Shown here: positions 63,461 to 64,000 of the stretch, piece by piece
How the letters are laid out: each line of letters opens with the position of its first letter
How positions within the stretch are numbered: position 1 is the first letter of the stretch
NCBI GenBank assembly: GCA_009760855.2
Contig: WPIO01000024.1
Span: 922,501-986,500 of the forward strand
Direction of reading: 5' to 3'
DNA length: 64,000 nt
Source: Cristatella mucedo
Taxonomy: Eukaryota; Bryozoa; Phylactolaemata; Cristatellidae
Notes under the pieces: model-generated
What the model was told of the DNA's origin: nothing
Seen by the model: only the letters and a program-made list of their open reading frames with translations
The model's database searches: none
Translations under genes and position numbers: made by a program

Positions 63461-64000
63461 GTGAGGCGCGTGGCGGCGCAGGTGCGGTGCAGCGCCGCCG
63501 GCGTACGTGCGGCACCGGCGTTCGTGCGTCCGATATTACCAGTCGCCCCTCCGATTCCGTCGAGACGCTCTCGCTCGAAAGTCACTTCCATCGGTGGGGC
63601 CAGAGGCAACACGAGACGGGCGCCGCACGCCATCGCCGGGTTCGAGTTCCCGCTCGGGCGCTCGGCTGCCTGAGGTTTTAAGCGCTCGCGCTCGAGCGAA
63701 CGGCGACGGAGTCTCTTTCCTGCGCCCGTTTCCTGCCCCGGCGAAGAAAAGGCGCGCCCCCTCTGCAAGTTCGCGGTGCGGCGGCGGCGGCGGCGCAGAC
63801 CCGATTCCGTCCGGCTTACGTCGTCCGTCTAAGCAGTTCAGCACGGTCCGCTGGTGACGTCACGTTAGGAACGCGCGCAGTGCGGGCTTACTCGCTGAAC
63901 GCGTCGTGGCGATTCCTCTGGCGGATCTTCGTCGCCAGCGTCGCCAATAGTCGTCTGGCTCACGCCCAGCAACGGTACCGCGAACTCTGCCGCTCTCCCG

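Larger units (their letters stand above)
62030..63960. promoter_or_regulatory. CpG-island promoter region of the DNase-like gene
   Basis: GC-rich sequence with CpG at close to its expected frequency by eye, unlike the AT-rich flanks. It covers the first coding exon at 63095 and the putative 5' UTR. It holds the 48 bp palindrome (62533-62580) and several (GCC/CGG) runs. No TATA box is visible. Confidence 0.6.

Overview
The window is metazoan nuclear DNA, probably from an invertebrate; species cannot be fixed from the sequence. This rests on spliced protein-coding genes with GT-AG introns, orthologues of animal RPUSD4, RABGEF1 (Rabex-5) and the DNase I family, CpG-rich first-exon regions, and a dense load of LINE and SINE copies with many microsatellites.

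Three genes can be read. (1) Plus strand, 9124-23141: an 11-exon RluA-family pseudouridine synthase of the RPUSD4 type. Its 998 codons stay in frame across ten introns, but about 750 residues precede the catalytic domain, compared with roughly 110 in human RPUSD4. (2) Minus strand, 33500-47237: five exons of a Rab5 exchange factor of the Rabex-5 type (helical bundle plus VPS9 domain, 424 codons from the first in-frame Met). No A20 zinc-finger exon was found. (3) Plus strand, 63095 onward: the first coding exon of a DNase I-family nuclease inside a strong CpG island; the rest lies beyond the window. Genes 2 and 3 diverge, with about 16 kb between their readable ends. Gene 1 (mitochondrial RNA modification), gene 2 (early endosome) and gene 3 (secreted or lysosomal nuclease) do not suggest one shared pathway.

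The rest is mostly mobile DNA. LINE-A is a CR1/L2-like non-LTR element whose 3' end is a conserved ~60 bp stem-like tail plus (ATT)n. It occurs in more than 25 pieces on both strands; the best RT copy is 51271-52490. LINE-B, a related RT lineage with an (ACATT)n tail, occurs at 7962-8748, 30345-31870, 34690-34975, 42134-~44480 and 56866-56920. Two tRNA-derived SINE families are present, one of which carries a LINE-A-like tail. There is also a relic of a hAT transposase (18257-18538) and a 340 bp palindromic MITE-like element (31432-31771) with a clean 5 bp target duplication inside a LINE-B copy.

Layout: 0-2.3 kb unassigned plus a SINE; 2.3-6.4 kb LINE-A pieces in alternating orientation with a (TCC)n expansion; 6.4-8 kb unassigned; 8 kb LINE-B; 9-23.7 kb RPUSD4-like gene; 23.9-26.6 kb LINE relics; 26.6-30.3 kb mostly unassigned, with a SINE and a palindromic RFX-type site; 30.3-32 kb LINE-B/MITE/SINE; 33.5-47.2 kb RABGEF1 with repeat-filled introns; 48.8-50.3 kb (AT)n and a 1.1 kb TTTGTCTGTC minisatellite; 51.3-52.5 kb LINE-A; 52.7-55.8 kb CpG-rich DNA; 56-57.6 kb (TATG)n and LINE-A; 60 kb LINE-A; 61.6-64 kb promoter region and first exon of the DNase-like gene, with a perfect 48 bp palindrome.
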